Assembly: GCF_000688475.1 (NCBI RefSeq) | Contig: NZ_JIAN01000006.1 | Coordinates: 372,001-436,000, forward strand | DNA length: 64,000 nucleotides | Direction of reading: 5' to 3' | Source: Cellulomonas sp. URHE0023 | GTDB taxonomy: Bacteria; Actinomycetota; Actinomycetes; Actinomycetales; Cellulomonadaceae | In this document: in pieces, positions 61,105 to 64,000 of the stretch | How positions within the stretch are numbered: the first letter of the stretch is position 1 | Layout of the letters: each line of letters begins with the position of its first letter | Made by a program: the position numbers and the translations under genes | Notes under the pieces: model-generated | Database searches by the model: none | Told to the model about the DNA's origin: nothing | Seen by the model: only the letters and a program-made list of their open reading frames with translations

Positions 61105-61136
61105 GTCGGGCCGGTCCGGACCTGGACCGGCCCGGC
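61105..61136 (+). terminator. Terminator after pckG
   Basis: Stem GGGCCGGTCC (61108-61117) with GGACCGGCCC (61124-61133), loop GGACCT, extendable by two or three pairs on each side. It starts four to seven bases after the pckG stop. No U tract. Confidence 0.75.
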
Positions 61137-61144
61137 ACCGGCAA

Positions 61145-61243
61145 GCGACAGGACCCGGCGGGTGTCAGGACCGGCGGGCGTCAGGAGCCGGCGGGCGTCA
61201 GGAGCCCGCAGGCGTCAGGAGCCGGCAGGCGTCAGGAGCCGGC
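61145..61243. repeat. 17-bp tandem repeat at the hpaI 3' end
   Basis: Five full units and one partial unit based on GCGTCAGGAGCCGGCGG (61145-61161, 61162-61177 [16 bp], 61178-61194, 61195-61211, 61212-61228, 61229-61243). On the minus strand each complete unit contains GCCGGCTCCTGAC, which encodes the hpaI ending A-G-S-stop; the last unit holds the actual stop codon (61232-61234). The array lies between pckG and hpaI. Confidence 0.9.
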
Positions 61244-62017
61244 GCCACCGACGAACCGTGCGGCCAGCGCCTCAGAGCCCCGTGCCAGCAGGGAGACGTC
61301 GGCTCCGACGAGCACGAACGACGCACCGGCCGCGAGGTAGGCGTCCGCGACCACCGGGTCGAACGCGTTGACCCCGACCGGGACCCCGGCGCCGACGACC
61401 GCGTCGAAGGCCCGACGCACCGCCGCGACGACGTCCGGATGGGTCTGCTGACCGAGCAGCCCCATCGATGCCGCCAGGTCAGAGGGGCCGACGAAGACCC
61501 CGTCGACGCCGTCGACCGCCGCGATCTGCGCGGCGGCGTCGACACCGGCGACGGTCTCGACCTGGACGAACAGCGACACGTGCTCGTCAGCGTCCGTGAG
61601 GTACCCGTCGACGCGGTTCCACCGCGCGGAGCGCGCGAGCGCCGATCCCACGCCACGGCGACCGCGCGGCGGGTAGCGCACGGCGTCGACCGCCGCGCGT
61701 GCCTCCTCGACGGACGAGACCATGGGCACGAGCAGGTTCTGAGCGCCGAGGTCGAGCACCTGCTTGATCGTCACGGCGTCGTTGCCGGACACCCGGACGA
61801 CCGGCGTCACGGGGTACGCCGCGACCGCCTGGAGCTGGGCGAGCACCGACCCGAGCCCGTTCGGACTGTGCTCCATGTCGATCAGCAGCCAGTCCAGGCC
61901 CGCGTCCGCACAGATCTCGGCGACCAGCGGACTGCCGCTGCACACCCACATGCCCGCGAGCGGGCGAGACGCCGCGGTCAGCACCGCGCGGAACGTGGGG
62001 CTCAGAGGAAGCGGCAC
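61232..62017 (-). CDS. hpaI: 4-hydroxy-2-oxo-heptane-1,7-dioate aldolase
   Basis: Splits the hydrated ring-cleavage product into pyruvate and succinate semialdehyde. A 261-aa class II pyruvate aldolase. IDMEHSPNGLGS with the catalytic His (about residue 49), VVRVSGND with the substrate Arg, VQVETVAGVD with the metal Glu, and VFVGPSDLAASMG with the metal Asp. The start ATG 62017 overlaps the hpaH stop by 16 bp. The 3' end is embedded in the 17-bp repeat. Confidence 0.93.
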   Translation of the reverse strand: MPLPLSPTFRAVLTAASRPLAGMWVCSGSPLVAEICADAGLDWLLIDMEHSPNGLGSVLAQLQAVAAYPVTPVVRVSGNDAVTIKQVLDLGAQNLLVPMVSSVEEARAAVDAVRYPPRGRRGVGSALARSARWNRVDGYLTDADEHVSLFVQVETVAGVDAAAQIAAVDGVDGVFVGPSDLAASMGLLGQQTHPDVVAAVRRAFDAVVGAGVPVGVNAFDPVVADAYLAAGASFVLVGADVSLLARGSEALAARFVGGAGS

Positions 62018-62787
62018 GAGATCGTCCCCAGAGGTCCGTAGTCACACACGATGCTGTCGCCGCACGACACCCAGACCGGTCGGGTGAACGACCCGGCGAG
62101 GATGAGCTCGCCGGCCGCGAGGTGGGCGCCGTGCTGGTGGAGCTTGTTGGCGAGCCACGCGACGCCCGCCGCCGGGTGGTTGAGCACGCCCGCCGCGACG
62201 CCGGTCTCCTCGATCGTCTCGTTGCGGTAGAGCAAGGCCGAGACCCAGCGCAGGTCGAGCTGGTCGGGTGCCATCGGCCGACCGCCCAGGACCATCCCGC
62301 CGTAGGCGGCGTTGTCGGCGATCGTGTCCACGATCGTGCGGCCTTCGAGCTCGATGTGGGAGTTGAGGATCTCCAGGGCAGGCGTCACGTACTCCGTGGC
62401 ACGCAGCACGTCGAACACCGTGCAGTCCGGACCCTGGAGCGGCTCCGAGAGCACGAAGGCGAGCTCGACCTCGATCCGCACGTTGGAGAACGCGTCGAAC
62501 GGGATGACGGAGCCGTTCTGCCACACGGTGTCGTCGAACATCACGCCGTAGTCGGGCTCGGTGATGCCGGTCGCCTGCTGCATGGCGCGCGACGTCAGCC
62601 CGATCTTTCGACCGACCAGGCGCCGGCCGGCCGCCAGGTTCTTGTCCCGCCACACACCCTGGATCGCGTACGCGTCCTCGACGGTCGCGTCGGGGTAGCG
62701 GGCGGTGATGCGGGCGACGACCGATCGAGCGCGCTCGGCGACGGCAAGCTCGTCCGCGATCTCGGTGATCGTCTCCGCGGGCAGCAT
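62002..62787 (-). CDS. hpaH: 2-oxo-hept-4-ene-1,7-dioate hydratase
   Basis: Adds water in the homoprotocatechuate pathway. A 261-aa member of the hydratase/decarboxylase family. GRKIGLTSRAMQQATGITEP is the family signature (residues about 59-78). Metal ligands are E in VRIEVELAFVLSEPLQG (E-x-E pattern). The C-terminal HQHGAHLAAGELILAGSFTR is also conserved. The start ATG 62787 lies after a GNTR gap of 35 bp. The stop lies in hpaI. Confidence 0.93.
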   Translation of the reverse strand: MLPAETITEIADELAVAERARSVVARITARYPDATVEDAYAIQGVWRDKNLAAGRRLVGRKIGLTSRAMQQATGITEPDYGVMFDDTVWQNGSVIPFDAFSNVRIEVELAFVLSEPLQGPDCTVFDVLRATEYVTPALEILNSHIELEGRTIVDTIADNAAYGGMVLGGRPMAPDQLDLRWVSALLYRNETIEETGVAAGVLNHPAAGVAWLANKLHQHGAHLAAGELILAGSFTRPVWVSCGDSIVCDYGPLGTISCRFL

Positions 62788-62822
62788 CCCTAGCTCCTCT
62801 CGGGCGTCTGTGCCATGTCGCG

Positions 62823-63521
62823 TCAGAGGTCCGGCAGGTCGAGCGACTCGCCCGGGTGCTCGTGCTCGAGGAAGGCGGCGAGCGTGCCCGAGCGGTGACG
62901 CCGAACCGCCTGCTCGATCTCACCGACCGGGGCGCCGCGCTCGATCAGCACGAGGATGCCCTCATGCTCGCGGACCGACTCGCGCGCTCGTTCGGGGACG
63001 AACGCGAAGATCGAGTCACGCATGTGCCCGAGCCGCGCCCACTCGGCGTCGACGATCTCCAGCAGCCGCGGGTTGGCGCACCTCGAGTACAGGATGTGGT
63101 GGAACTCCTGGTTCAGCGCCGAGAACCTCCGGGGGTCGAACTGGTCGAGGGAACTCGACATGAGGTCGTTCACGGCGCGCGCACGGCGCAGGTCGTCGCC
63201 CGTCAGGTTGCGTGCCGCGAGCGCCGTCGCGGCACTCTCGAAGATGGTCATGGCCTGCATGGCGTGGCGGTACTGCGTCTCGTCGATCATCGAGACGCGT
63301 GCTCCGACGTTGCGCTCGAACGTGACGAGCCCTTCGGCCTCCAGCTGGCGCACGGCCTCTCGGACCGGCACCACGCTCATGTCGAGCTCGTTGGCGATCG
63401 TGCCGAGGACCAGCCGGTAACCCGGGGTGAAGTCCTGCTGCGCGATGCGCTCCTTGATCCACCGGTACGCGGCCTGCGACTTGCTCACGCCGGCCGTCAC
63501 GCTCACCGAGCTGCGCGCCAT
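62823..63521 (-). CDS. GntR-family regulator (FCD type)
   Basis: A 232-aa regulator. Winged HTH: YRWIKERIAQQDFTPGYRLV, ANELDMSVVPVREAVRQLEA. The helical FCD ligand domain has metal/His residues in NQEFHHILYSRCANPRLLEI and HEGILVLIERG. FCD regulators often sense aromatic or organic acids. The start ATG 63521 overlaps the end of the RraA-family gene by 19 bp; ATG 63542 is an alternative. It probably controls the hpaHI operon and maybe the divergent site at 53174. Confidence 0.88.
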   Translation of the reverse strand: MARSSVSVTAGVSKSQAAYRWIKERIAQQDFTPGYRLVLGTIANELDMSVVPVREAVRQLEAEGLVTFERNVGARVSMIDETQYRHAMQAMTIFESAATALAARNLTGDDLRRARAVNDLMSSSLDQFDPRRFSALNQEFHHILYSRCANPRLLEIVDAEWARLGHMRDSIFAFVPERARESVREHEGILVLIERGAPVGEIEQAVRRHRSGTLAAFLEHEHPGESLDLPDL

Positions 63522-64000
63522 GCCTCGTACCTCGCTCTCCATTCCGCGTTCATGGGGAACAAGCCGTGTACCGGGTTGCCGGCCGCCACCTGGTCCGCGA
63601 TCCACGCGTCCTCGTCCTCCTGCGCGAGCGCCGCGTCAACGACCGCCTCGGCGAGCGCGGGAGGCAGCACGACGACGCCGTCGGAGTCGCCGACGAGGAT
63701 GTCGCCGGGCTGGATCGTGGTCCCGCCGCACGCGACCGTGACGTCGCTCTCCCAGGGGACGTGCCGACGGCCCAGGACGGCCGGATGGTTGCCGGCGGAC
63801 CACACCGGCAGGCCCACGGCGGCCACGGCGTCGGCGTCCCGCACCCCGCCGTCGGTGACGATCCCGGCCGCACCCCGAGCGTGTGCGCGGATGGCGAGAA
63901 CGTCTCCGAAGGTCGCCGAGCCGGTCTCGCCGCGGGCCTCGATCACGAGGACCTCGCCGGGGGCGACGGTGTCGAACGCGCGCTTCTGCGCGTTGTACCC
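63503..64000 (-). CDS. RraA-family protein (partial)
   Basis: The last 165 codons lie in the window and the gene runs off the right edge. RraA-like signatures: ATFGDVLAIRAHARGAAGIV, TDGGVRDADAVAAVGLPVW, and GGTTIQPGDILVGDSDGVVVLP. The D-x-x-G-V-R and D-G-V-V-V motifs are those of 4-hydroxy-4-methyl-2-oxoglutarate aldolase/oxaloacetate decarboxylases of the RraA fold, not of the RNase E inhibitor. It is the first gene, in reading order, of the RraA-GntR-hpaH-hpaI run and may act as a pyruvate-releasing aldolase or oxaloacetate decarboxylase. Confidence 0.85.
   Translation of the reverse strand, partial: GYNAQKRAFDTVAPGEVLVIEARGETGSATFGDVLAIRAHARGAAGIVTDGGVRDADAVAAVGLPVWSAGNHPAVLGRRHVPWESDVTVACGGTTIQPGDILVGDSDGVVVLPPALAEAVVDAALAQEDEDAWIADQVAAGNPVHGLFPMNAEWRARYEAWRAAR

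Overview
The window is typical chromosome of a high-GC actinobacterium, most likely a member of the order Micrococcales (Cellulomonas, Oerskovia or Cellulosimicrobium type). The basis is gene content and order: a polyphosphate glucokinase beside methionine aminopeptidase, a DUF3052 gene divergent from E1-only aceE, the fasR-fabD-fabH-acpP-fabF set, DUF3145, bldC, an actinobacterial RNase P RNA, frequent GTG starts and many ATGA/GTGA stop-start overlaps. Species cannot be fixed by eye. No insertion sequence, prophage or CRISPR array was seen.

Layout. 1-11 kb holds housekeeping genes (map, ppgK, small metabolic enzymes, a CGNR regulator divergent from an EamA exporter, rnpB, yaaA, an RNase H/phosphatase fusion, a zinc-ribbon protein and a NIF3 protein). 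11-16 kb is a LacI-controlled carbohydrate ABC importer with a YesL-like DUF624 membrane protein. 17-19 kb has a hipBA pair with palindromic operators and tRNA-Val. 19-29 kb holds aceE and the type II fatty-acid synthesis operon with its PucR-type regulator. 29-33 kb has peptide deformylase and a TetR-controlled YhgE/Pip membrane protein with a degenerate ABC ATPase. 33-38 kb has bldC behind what reads as a cyclic-di-GMP-I riboswitch, a DUF1206 protein, a multicopper oxidase, and tRNA-Met and tRNA-Asn.

38-50 kb is a sugar-catabolic island. It contains a split transketolase, a xylose-isomerase-like TIM-barrel isomerase, a ribose-type ABC importer with DUF2291, an FGGY kinase, rbsK, rbsD and a SorC regulator overlapping a stand-alone DHBP synthase. 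Isomerase, FGGY kinase and two-part transketolase together match the transketolase-type D-apiose pathway, so I propose apiose (with ribose) as substrate.

50-64 kb is an aromatic catabolic island. Phenylalanine hydroxylase, an FAD phenol hydroxylase and a ThDP decarboxylase lie next to the homoprotocatechuate meta-cleavage genes hpaD, hpaE, hpaH and hpaI. A RamB-like regulator, GTP-dependent PEP carboxykinase, a GntR regulator and a truncated RraA-family gene share the island. The likely flow is phenylalanine/tyrosine to 4-hydroxyphenylacetate, homoprotocatechuate, pyruvate and succinate semialdehyde, with PEP carboxykinase returning C4 carbon to gluconeogenesis.
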